From positions 4,464,001 through 4,528,000 of the forward strand of contig NZ_CP065047.1 of NCBI RefSeq assembly GCF_015689175.1: a stretch of 64,000 bases of DNA, written 5' to 3'. How positions within the stretch are numbered: the first letter of the stretch is position 1; the number at the start of each line of letters is the position of its first letter. Position numbers and translations under genes: made by a program. Below, piece by piece: positions 26,386 through 35,396 of the stretch. A model generated the notes under the pieces. It did no database searches and was not told where the DNA came from. It saw only the letters and a list, made by a program, of their open reading frames with translations. The stretch is from Mycobacterium kubicae (GTDB lineage: Bacteria; Actinomycetota; Actinomycetes; Mycobacteriales; Mycobacteriaceae).

Positions 26386-28354
26386 GCGTGAGCTACTGGA
26401 GCAAGACACGGTCTTCCGTGTGGGCAGAGTCGTGTCGGTCGAAGGGCGGCGGGTTCGTGTAGCCGTCGACAAGCTCAAGAACAGCTCCCACCTGCTATTC
26501 CAGGGTGGCATCGTCCGGAACGTCGGTGTCGGCAGTTACCTCAAAATTGTCAAAGGCTTCTCCGAGCTGATCGCCAAGGTCGACGGCGAGGTCATTAGCG
26601 AGGACCGAGCCGCATCGACGGTCTACCGACGGGGCGTGGAACCTATGTCACGTCAGCTCGACGTGAGTCTCATCGGCTACATCGAAGGCCGACGGTTCAC
26701 GCGCGGTGTCCGCGAGATGCCGCTTCTCGACAACGAGTGCTTCATCCTCACGGAGAAGGAATTCGGCCGGATCCACACCTTCGTGGGCGACGCTGACACA
26801 CCAATCGAGATCGGGATCCTTGCGATGGAGCCCACTCAATCCGTATCCGTCGGAGTGAATGCCATCTTCGCGAGCCACATCGGGATCTTTGGAAACACCG
26901 GCAGCGGAAAGTCGTACACGCTGGCGAAGCTGTACCACGAACTCTTCGAAACGTATTCCCAATACGAAACTTTCAGACAGCGGTCCAAGTTCGTCCTCAT
27001 CGACTTCAACGGCGAGTATCTCGACCGCAATGAGGACGGCGGTGATTCTCGCTCATCTTCCGTCGTGACTGGATCACTCAACAAGCGGGAATACGCCCTG
27101 AGCACTCGAATTTCCACGGGCGCGCGGCTACCGCTTCCTTCCGTTGCTGTGGAGGACATCAGCTTCTGGACGGTGCTTCTTAATGCAACCGAGAAGACCC
27201 AGGCGCCTTTCCTGGCGCGTGTTTTGACGAGCGATTACTGGGAACGGACGCTGGCTGAGCCAGACGACTTGCTCGGTGCGATCGGCGAAATGGTGTTGCG
27301 CGCCACCAAAAGCAATGATACCTCGCTGGATCGGCAGACGGTTCTCAATCTACTCACAGAGATACAAACGTGCCTGGGTGCGGCATCTGCCCAGGAGTTG
27401 ACAGACCTGATTGACGACTTCCAGCAGAACCTGCACTACAACGCGACGATGCGAAAGTTCTACTGGGGCGAGTGGACCAATTACATCGATCCTGATCACC
27501 CGACGTGGGAGTCGCTCACTAAGGGAAAAGTCATTGCCCTTCCGATCGACTTCGCAACGATCGAGCCGGGAATCGACCTGATCCGATTCAAGATCGTCCT
27601 CCAGTATTACAGCGACATCATCAGCGGCTTCTCGAACCGCGAGCACCTTGCTCCGCTGATCAAGCGGCTTGAGACTCGCGTGCCCGACATCAAGAAACTC
27701 ATCATCGCTACCGACGATGAGCCGTTCGACGAGCCGCTGATCGTCGTGTCCCTGCGTGACGTGAACCTGGCAATGCGCAAAATCATCCCGATGCTGCTTT
27801 GCAAGCACCTCTACGACCGCAAGAAGGAAACGGATCCGAGGAACCAGCAGTATCTCAATCTGATCATCGACGAGGCTCACAACATCCTGTCCTTGGAGTC
27901 CTCACGCGAGAGCGAGGCCTGGAGGGACTACAGGCTCGAAACGTTCGAGGAGATCGTCAAGGAAGGTCGAAAGTTCGGGGTCTTCTTGACTCTGGCAAGC
28001 CAGCGGCCGCACGACATCTCGCCGACGATTATCTCCCAGCTTCACAACTACTTCCTGCATCGTCTGGTCAATGACCTCGACATCGACGCGATCAAGAAAG
28101 CTGTTGCCTTCCTCGATCGGGTTTCGTTCGAATCGCTTCCAATCCTGCCGACCGGGGTATGCGTGCTCTCCGGGGTGTCAGCGCAGGTTCCCGTCGTAGT
28201 AAAGGTCGCGGAGCTTCCGGCGGCGTTTGAGCCGAACAGTCGGACCATGTCGGTTACAACCGAGTGGTTGAAGCCGTTGCCTCCGCCCGACAAAGATGAC
28301 GACGGTTGGGAGTCCGACACAGATTTCACGTGGGAGGACGAGCCCCCTTTCTGA
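26378..28354 (+). CDS. herA: HerA-like (DUF87) ATPase of the SIR2-HerA pair
   Basis: The 658-residue product from GTG 26378 is a HerA/FtsK-family ATPase. An N-terminal beta-barrel (HAS-barrel-like, VFRVGRVVSVEGRRVRVAVD) precedes the P-loop FGNTGSGKS at residues 171-179. LNLIIDEAHNIL near residue 493 is Walker B, and KFGVFLTLASQRPHDI contains the sensor/arginine-finger region. HerA-type ATPases form hexamers, and with SIR2 partners form large antiphage complexes. The longer open frame back to 26195 only overlaps the SIR2 gene, and the GTG fits the coupled arrangement (8-nt overlap). The frame is intact. Confidence 0.88.
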   Translation: MFERELLEQDTVFRVGRVVSVEGRRVRVAVDKLKNSSHLLFQGGIVRNVGVGSYLKIVKGFSELIAKVDGEVISEDRAASTVYRRGVEPMSRQLDVSLIGYIEGRRFTRGVREMPLLDNECFILTEKEFGRIHTFVGDADTPIEIGILAMEPTQSVSVGVNAIFASHIGIFGNTGSGKSYTLAKLYHELFETYSQYETFRQRSKFVLIDFNGEYLDRNEDGGDSRSSSVVTGSLNKREYALSTRISTGARLPLPSVAVEDISFWTVLLNATEKTQAPFLARVLTSDYWERTLAEPDDLLGAIGEMVLRATKSNDTSLDRQTVLNLLTEIQTCLGAASAQELTDLIDDFQQNLHYNATMRKFYWGEWTNYIDPDHPTWESLTKGKVIALPIDFATIEPGIDLIRFKIVLQYYSDIISGFSNREHLAPLIKRLETRVPDIKKLIIATDDEPFDEPLIVVSLRDVNLAMRKIIPMLLCKHLYDRKKETDPRNQQYLNLIIDEAHNILSLESSRESEAWRDYRLETFEEIVKEGRKFGVFLTLASQRPHDISPTIISQLHNYFLHRLVNDLDIDAIKKAVAFLDRVSFESLPILPTGVCVLSGVSAQVPVVVKVAELPAAFEPNSRTMSVTTEWLKPLPPPDKDDDGWESDTDFTWEDEPPF

Positions 28355-28444
28355 TGCGGTCACGGCTATTCGTCTGTCAGAGACATCCGTTCACGTCCGA
28401 CCTTGCAGCACCGCTGGAAGGTCGCTTGGACAGGAGGGTGTGCG

Positions 28445-30634
28445 TTGTCAACGTGTCCTGAGCACACCGATTTCGATCGAGCGATTGCGGATGCACTGGC
28501 GTCGGGCCGCGACGAGTTGAGGCGGCTCGACGAGCTGGGTGAGGAAGCGATCAGCTCGTACACCATCACGCCTCTGATGGCCGACGGCGTGGGTCAGGTG
28601 CAGCAAGAGATATCGAGGGCGACGGACGGCTTCGCCAAAAGGATTCGTGCTCATCTCGCGGAACAGCGCGAAGTGCTATCGACTTTCAACGTGGCATTCT
28701 TCGGGCGCACTGGCGCCGGAAAGAGCACGCTACTGTCGGCCTTCGGCCAGCTGGACGGAAGTGGTGTCTCGCCAGGCGATAGCGACTGGACAACCGAAGT
28801 GCAGTCGATCTCGTGGCGGGGATGCCGCCTATACGACACACCAGGCATCAATGGTTGGGGTGGCCGCAAGAGCAGAAGTGAGCTCGAAGCCACTGCGCGC
28901 CGTGCCGTCGAGATCTCCGACGTCGTGCTGCTGTGCTTTGACAGCCAAAGCCAGCAAGCCAGCGAGTTCTCCAAGGTCGCCGACTGGGTCCGTCACTTTG
29001 GAAAACCGACCATCGCAGTGCTCAACATTCGGAACCTTCGTTGGCGGCATCCAGCAAGAGTGGCGAATCGAACGGCCCGCCAGAACATCTCGGTCCCTGT
29101 CAGACAGCACGCCGACAATATCCGCACCGAACTGGCTGGGATCGGCCTACCGGATACCCCAGTCGTGGCAATTCACAGCAGGCGAGCCCTTTTCGCCAGG
29201 GCGAGTACTCCGTATCACGGTCCCGCCGAACGGGATTTCGACCACGAGCGCGAGCAGTACGGTGTCGATTACCTCGCGCACTGGTCCAACTTCGGCATCC
29301 TCGAGGCACTCCTCACCGCCGGAATCGCCGCAGGAGGAGCTCAGCTGCGCCTCACGTTGCTGCGAGAGGGCATGCGCGCAATCCTCCACGACGAAGCCAG
29401 GTCGCTCGAGGCTCTCGTGGCGCGACTCGATGAGCGGTTCGCCGAAGTCGATAGGGCTGTGTCCCGGCACCTCGACGTACTCGGCTACCTTGAGCCCGAC
29501 GAACGCGGCACCTACCTCCAGGATGACCAATGGTCCGGCGATCTGCTCAGCATGGCCGAGACTGCCCGACGTGCGCCGTACCGATCTCCGGCGGATGGAG
29601 CTTTCAGCCGGTACGTCCGATCGCTGCTAAAGCCGCAGTTGTCCGTTCCTCGCAGCACCGCGATCCGACGGTTCAAGGACCTGGAGCACAATTCCTTCAA
29701 TGAGCGCAAGGACATCGATTAGGAGACCTTTGCCGCTGAGGTATTCGATGAGGCTGAGATCGATTTGGCCGTTGAAAGCGTTTGGACCGCCTCGGCGAGC
29801 TTCCTAGAGCGCGAATTATCCATGGCTGCATCAGAATTGCACCATCACCAGATTGCGAGCGAGCGCGAACTAGCCGATCTGACTGGGAGCGCAGGGTCCG
29901 CAGCGAGTCACTTCGAGACCGCTTTTCGCGCTGGCGGGTTGCTGTCCGGCATCATTGCCATCGGTGGAACGGTCGCCCTGGCAAATGCGTGGAACCCCAT
30001 TGGGTGGGCGACTGGGATCGTAGTCGCTGGTGTCGGAGTCGCGGGATCGTTGCTGGGAATGATCGGTGGCCATCACGGCGAGACTGCCGAAAAGCAGCGC
30101 GCAGAAGCGCGTTCGAAGGCTGGCTATGCCGGGAAGACCGCGATCCAGAACACATTCGATGCCATCGAGAAGGAGTTCGCGCGGCAAACCCGCGCCGTGG
30201 CTTGGCGTGCGGCAGCCCCCAACGTCAAGGCGCTGTTGCGTGAAGTGACCGTAATCTCGCGGCTTCGGCAACAAGCCGCGACAATCGTTACCCAGCTAGA
30301 CGCCAAGGCCGAGAGCATTTCGGTATCACCAGCGGTCGATCTCCTCGACGCCGCGGAGCGAGCGCTGCTGATTTCCCAAGGGGCCAACCGTGGCGACAAG
30401 CGTGATGCCGAGCGACTCCTGTTGGGCGAGGACTGGTTTGAGGCCGCGACGGCACCTGATGACATCCGCAGCACCGATCGAGTGCTTTTGCCTCCACATG
30501 CCATGCGCGGCACGACGCCGACGTCGTCCGATTACGCGGTGCGCTCACCGGCGCACTGGCAATTTCGGATACATCACGTATCGCCAGCTGGAAGCAGCAA
30601 CTTACTGACTTTGCCGACAACGACGAATCCCTGA
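28445..30634 (+). pseudogene. dynamin-like GTPase 1, split by an in-frame amber codon
   Basis: TTG 28445 is preferred as start because AGGAGG (28432-28437) lies 7 nt upstream. The protein has G1 GRTGAGKST (residues 87-95), a DTPG G3 (131-134) and a weak G4 (LNIRN in place of NKxD). The frame stops at TAG 29720-29722 (codon 426). The same frame continues immediately (ETFAAEVFDEAEIDLAVESV) to 30634 with two hydrophobic helices near 29935-30070 (SGIIAIGGTVALANA, GIVVAGVGVAGSLLGM), the membrane-insertion 'paddle' expected in dynamin-like proteins. Read through, it would be about 729 residues. As written, the product lacks its membrane half. Real mutation or base-call error cannot be told apart here. 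Confidence 0.72.
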
Positions 30635-30642
30635 AGTCCGCA

Positions 30643-32244
30643 GTGTTGGCTGCCTCCGCCGACCCCCAGACCGGGGCCGCCATAGCGGTCGCCGGCGACT
30701 TCAGCTCGGGAAAGTCGTCCTTCATCAAGCGCTTGCTCGTCGAGTTCGGTGGCAATGTACCCGAAGCGCTTCACATCCGCGCCGACCCCACGACCAACGA
30801 CACCCATCGTTATGCGCTTGGTCATGTCGACCTCATCGACACCCCCGGCTTCCAAAGCGGTCGAACCGGACACGACGACAAAGCCATCTCGGCCACGACC
30901 CGGGCCGCGCTTGTGATCGTGCTCCTCCACGTGAACCTGTTGATCGGCGACACAGCACGGCTCGAAGGCATCGTGAAAGGCACCGATTCGGCGCCGGGCA
31001 AGTGGCCACGCATGTTATTCCTCATCAACCGATGCGACGAACTCGGCGTCGACCCACTGCACTCGATCGACGAGTTCTTCAACAGGCGGGATCGCAAGGC
31101 GAGCGAGCTCTGCGCGGCGCTGCAGGCGCGAGGAATTGACATCGACACACATCACATCCACGGTGTGGCGGCGGACCCGTTTGGCACGGTCGGAGATCAC
31201 TTGCCGACAACTCGGGCCAACTACGACGACAACCGCGCCTGGGACGGAATCGACGTACTTGTCGAGGCACTGCGTTCGTTGTCACCGGACGACCTCGCGC
31301 ACGCCAATACCCTGGCGACGCTCGACAACGCGGTCGCCCAGCTTCTGCGCCTGCGCTCGGATACCAGCATCGAGTCGGAAGGACACCGCGCCGACGCCGA
31401 CCGACAGTCACTTCTGATAAGAGCACTCAACGAGTGCCTCGACGACGCCAAGTACCTCTCGCACACGCTCGAACACACCCTGACTGAGAAGGTGTCCCGG
31501 CACACCGCCAAGGCCGCCGCACGTATTCGACAAGTCCACCGAGAAGACGAGGTCGGCCTGAGCAAGGCGATCGAATCGTGGAAGAGCGAGGAGCTCCAGG
31601 CCGACGTGGAACAGTTCATCTCAGCCGCCGCCGACGACATCGACGAATGGACAGCGACTCACAAATCGGCAATCAACCGGGAACTGGCCGCTATGAACTT
31701 CGATGGACACCTGGACATGCCGATGCCCGACGGCGACGCGCCTCAGGACACCATTGCGACTATGACGAGGACAGGCGGCGCCATTACCGACGGTGCACAG
31801 AAGCTCGTCGCCGCGGCAGGCACCCGCGATGTCGCTTACAAAGTCGGAAAGACCTTCGGCCACAAGTTCAAACCGTGGGGCGCCGTCAAGGCGGGAAAAG
31901 CGGTAGGCCGGGCAGGAGTTGTACTCCAATTCGCGGCGGTCGCGTGGGACGCCGCCAGTTGGATACGAACCGAGCAGAAGCGATCGTCGTGGGACGACAC
32001 CCTGGATTCCGCCGTCAAGCAAGTGGAAGAAGCCGGTGCGAAGCAGGCCGAGGAGTGGCTCTATGGCGACGACGGTCCTGTTGGTTATCTCTTTGGTCGG
32101 CGCCAGGAGCTCGGGGCGCTCCGTGACGACCACATCGCGGAACAGAAGCAGGCCGAGGAGAAAGTAGTGCGCGCGGCGCAACGACTCGACTCCATCATGT
32201 TGCTAGTGAATGCGTTTGACGACCTACGAAAGGACGACCTGTGA
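30643..32244 (+). CDS. dynamin-like GTPase 2 (5' end uncertain)
   Basis: From GTG 30643 the product has 533 residues with G1 GDFSSGKSS (18-26), G3 DTPGF (66-70), G4 NRCD (129-132) and a long coiled-coil helical body. A moderately hydrophobic stretch (GRAGVVLQFAAVAWDAASW) lies near the C-terminus, followed by a Lys/Glu-rich helix. No ribosome binding site precedes the GTG. The same frame is open and protein-like upstream to about 30515 (LRGALTGALAISDTSRIASW) but has no start codon there. An ATG at 30503 in the other frame would fit a start followed by a 1-bp indel. The stop overlaps GTPase 3 by GTGA. Confidence 0.75.
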   Translation: MLAASADPQTGAAIAVAGDFSSGKSSFIKRLLVEFGGNVPEALHIRADPTTNDTHRYALGHVDLIDTPGFQSGRTGHDDKAISATTRAALVIVLLHVNLLIGDTARLEGIVKGTDSAPGKWPRMLFLINRCDELGVDPLHSIDEFFNRRDRKASELCAALQARGIDIDTHHIHGVAADPFGTVGDHLPTTRANYDDNRAWDGIDVLVEALRSLSPDDLAHANTLATLDNAVAQLLRLRSDTSIESEGHRADADRQSLLIRALNECLDDAKYLSHTLEHTLTEKVSRHTAKAAARIRQVHREDEVGLSKAIESWKSEELQADVEQFISAAADDIDEWTATHKSAINRELAAMNFDGHLDMPMPDGDAPQDTIATMTRTGGAITDGAQKLVAAAGTRDVAYKVGKTFGHKFKPWGAVKAGKAVGRAGVVLQFAAVAWDAASWIRTEQKRSSWDDTLDSAVKQVEEAGAKQAEEWLYGDDGPVGYLFGRRQELGALRDDHIAEQKQAEEKVVRAAQRLDSIMLLVNAFDDLRKDDL

Positions 32245-33866
32245 TTGTGAGCTCGATCGACGCAGCAGCGGCCAGGTCCTGGCTCGATGCAATCCCAGGC
32301 AGTCAACTCGGCGCCGAGGCCGACCGTCAATGGCAGCGGTTCGTGAGCATTGGGGTACCCGTCGTCACGGTGTACGGATCCTACGACACCGGCAAGAGCT
32401 CGCTGTTGCGCCGATTGATTGTCGACTCGGGGGCTGTCGTGCCCGAATGGCTGACCATCAGCGCTCGTCACGAGACATTTGAAGTCAACGAAGTACAAGC
32501 AGCGGGATGTCTGCTCCGCGATACCCCCGGGTTCGTTACCGGAGCAAGCGATGCTCGCGGTGACATGAACACGCAATTGGCTAATGCTGCTGTCGATTTG
32601 ACCGACGTGGCCATCATCGCCGTCACCCCACAATTGGCGACGGCGGAGTTCCCCGCTCTGCAAGAGCTCGTGTGCCGCGGCTGGGCTCCAGGCTCACTGT
32701 GGTTTGTCATCTCCCGATTCGACGAAGCCGGCGTCGACCCCGAATCCGACCCCGACGGTTATCGCGAGCTCGCAGAACGAAAGACCCACGAGCTGCGGCG
32801 CGCGCTCGGATTGGACCACACTGTTCCCGTCTTCGTCGTGTCCCAAGATTTCGCGCAGATGGCGGGCTCGGAACGTAACCCTGACCCGGCGCTATGGGAC
32901 GAGTCCAGAGAATGGGACGGGATCAGCGAGTTAAGCGCAGCGCTTGACGCGGTCGGATGGGGGAATGCGTCGTCGCTTCGTGATGCTGCCGCACAGCGTT
33001 TTTGGCGGCAGGAAGTCACACACGCTGTTGAGGCTCTGCGGGCAGAAGTCGTGAAATACCTGGACCACGAGCACTTCTCGGATGAGGGTCGTCGGTTGCG
33101 CGAGTCATGGTTGGCACAACTCGATGCGCTGGAGCAATCGGCCGAGGCCTACTTGCGGGGACGGATCTCAGAGACAGTCGGGCAAGCAGTCGATGACGAG
33201 CGCGACGCCGCCTCCTTCCAACGGGCATTGAAGAGCACCGTCGACGTCTGGTACGGACTGCAAGAGCGCGCTGTCGAGAAGTTGCTGCGAAGTGTCGACG
33301 ACACCATCGCTCTGGAGCGCCAGCGCCCGTCATGGCAGAAGCTGGAAGAACTTGCCGAGTCGATCAGGGGCGAGACCACCCAGAAGCCGTCGCAAACCGA
33401 GCGGCCCGAGGTCATCACACCGTCGGTCAAGCGCGTGTCTGAGGCTTCGCTGACAGCCCTCAGGGAATACGAAAAGTTCGCAGCGCTCAAGAAGCCGTCC
33501 GGATCCCCAGCGGTTTCGGCATTAGGCGCCAGTCGGAAAGTCGCGGTCGCGACGGCCGTCATGCCGGTCGTCACTGAGCTCGCCTCGATCGCTGAACGCT
33601 TCTACAGGGACAGAGCCAACGCCCAGGATGCCGATCGACAGCGACGCAGCCTTGCAGCTGAGCTCGACCGCGTGGGAGAACACACTGCAAGTATCGCTTT
33701 ACAGGAGTTCACGCCCATCGCGGATGCGGCGCGGCAGGCGATCATTGAGGCCACCGCCGAACGCATCGCGCTGAGGGAGGGGCTCGAAAGGCTGGTAGCC
33801 GAATTGCGGGCGCTCGTCGCCTCCGGTGAGGACTTACTGGGCATCGCAACAGCCGACAAGAAGTGA
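32241..33866 (+). CDS. dynamin-like GTPase 3
   Basis: The 541-residue product starts at GTG 32241, overlapping the previous stop by 4 nt. G1 GSYDTGKSS (46-54), G3 DTPG (94-97) and a G4-like SRFD (158-161) mark a GTPase domain. The rest is long amphipathic helices with a Pro/Thr-rich break near 385-395. A short hydrophobic stretch (KVAVATAVMPVVTEL) lies near residue 435. It shares overall design, not close sequence, with the two GTPases upstream, and the three look like subunits of one assembly. Multi-dynamin gene clusters such as LeoABC are a known precedent. A role at the membrane during phage infection is inferred from location. Confidence 0.78.
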   Translation: MIVSSIDAAAARSWLDAIPGSQLGAEADRQWQRFVSIGVPVVTVYGSYDTGKSSLLRRLIVDSGAVVPEWLTISARHETFEVNEVQAAGCLLRDTPGFVTGASDARGDMNTQLANAAVDLTDVAIIAVTPQLATAEFPALQELVCRGWAPGSLWFVISRFDEAGVDPESDPDGYRELAERKTHELRRALGLDHTVPVFVVSQDFAQMAGSERNPDPALWDESREWDGISELSAALDAVGWGNASSLRDAAAQRFWRQEVTHAVEALRAEVVKYLDHEHFSDEGRRLRESWLAQLDALEQSAEAYLRGRISETVGQAVDDERDAASFQRALKSTVDVWYGLQERAVEKLLRSVDDTIALERQRPSWQKLEELAESIRGETTQKPSQTERPEVITPSVKRVSEASLTALREYEKFAALKKPSGSPAVSALGASRKVAVATAVMPVVTELASIAERFYRDRANAQDADRQRRSLAAELDRVGEHTASIALQEFTPIADAARQAIIEATAERIALREGLERLVAELRALVASGEDLLGIATADKK

Positions 33867-33888
33867 CCTCCGGATAGAGGGAGTCGAA

Positions 33889-35396
33889 GTGCAGCGCGTA
33901 ATTGTGGAGGGGCCGGCGTGGTGCGCGCCTGGGTTAGCTACGCGCCGCGGTGTGTACCCGTTGGCTGTAGAGCAGCCGGTGCTCAACAGAGTCAGCTTGC
34001 TAGTGCCAGGGGTGACGTCTGTGACCACCATCGCGCGCTACTACTCGTTCTATTGGGCGTTAGCTGAGTTTGCAGGGCCGCGCGAATTAGATCCATCAGC
34101 GTGCCGCGAGCTCGTGAGAAATGCTGAAGTTGCGCTGGCCTGGGCATCCGCGTTGGATCCTGACTCGGGCAATCTGACCGGAGCTGCAAGGATGCACGGC
34201 GCTGACGCCGTCATTCGCCTCCTTAAACAGGGCCGTGCCGAACACCTCGCCAAAGTCGGAGCCGGCTCCTACTCGGATCGGGCGTGGGGATTTTGGTCAC
34301 AGTATGGCGGATCCAGCGTGGTGCTCAAGATCGCCGCGACCGAGGGCAATGCGATTAGACCCGGTGCGCGCGCGTGCCCATCGGCAATCAAGCAGATGTA
34401 CGAGCAGCTACTACACCAATGTGCCCAGCGACCTCCAGACGCCCACGACATCGCCAACTACATAGCTCTCACAGACATGAGCGAAGCATCTCCCGACGTC
34501 GAGCCGCTTCGCGAATTGCTGAGTGCGACGGTCCATGGCGTTCACGACCCCAATCACTGGCTGCCGTCGGATGTCATGCGCAGGTCTACCCTGCGGATCC
34601 TCGCGCGATCGGCTCAGGTCAGCCCCAATCCGAGGGGATGGCAATTCACGCTGGCGGATGGCATCGCCTATATAACGACTCAGTGTTCGTGCAAGAGCGA
34701 CGACAAGCGGAAGCATGGCGAGGGATGCTACTTCGGCGTCATTCCGTTGGAGCTTGGCGTCGCTTCTGGTCTGCGCTAGTCGCAGAAGTGCTGCGGGCAG
34801 CCGAGCCCGTGAGTCGCGATGAGCTTCACGACTGGGTACGGGATCAGGTCGGCTCTAGCAGCCTTTCGGATTTCGTCGATGGACTGCCCCCGGTCCAAGC
34901 CGCTGGTCATCCGACTCCCGCCGAGGACCAGGTCAGCGCGGCCTACACCGGTGTCGAGGCCTGGATCGGTGTGCTCCTCCTTGGGGCGTTGCGCCTCGAG
35001 TACCTCGACGGCGAAGTCTTATCCGCGTTTCTAGGCGGCTCTGCGCATCGTCGGGTCTATCTAGATCCCCACTGGGTCTACGGGCAATACACTGAGTACC
35101 GGTCTCGCTCACTCGGCGACTTCGCGTGCGCGCTTGTTGACGACATGCTCGCTCAGTCGCATCGAGTGGCGCTACGCAAGATGCGGATTGAAAGCAACGG
35201 CCAAATGATACTGCCGACAAAACTTCACGAGCGAGAGGGTCGCTGGTTCGCCGAAGGCGCAGAAGGCGCGGGGAACATCGGCGTGCGAGCGGATCAAGTG
35301 GGTCAAATCTGCGAACAACTCGGCATGTTCGCTGAGTCGGATGGCCATCCCTCAGTGAGTGCCGCCGGCCGAAAATTCTTAGGGCTGCCCAAATGA
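33889..35396 (+). pseudogene. uncharacterised island protein with a probable frameshift
   Basis: GTG 33889 follows AGAGGGAG (33876-33883). The first frame reads a protein-like sequence with LVPGVTSVTTIARYYSFYWA near its start and many helices, then degrades after about 34670 and stops at 34779. The frame starting around 34665 (YNDSVFVQERRQAEAWRG, RRFWSALVAEVLRAAEPVSR) takes over to 35396. A missing base in the TATATAAC stretch at 34668-34676 would join both into about 502 residues. The alternative is two overlapping genes, the second starting at GTG 34683 or ATG 34725. I do not recognise the family with confidence; the RYYSFYWA motif recalls proteins that travel with PLD-like partners. The stop overlaps the PLD gene by 4 nt. 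Confidence 0.6.

Noticed and set aside
29720..29722. Programmed amber decoding (pyrrolysine-like)
   Set aside because: No supporting tRNA or element is visible, and other lesions nearby make simple mutation or error more likely.
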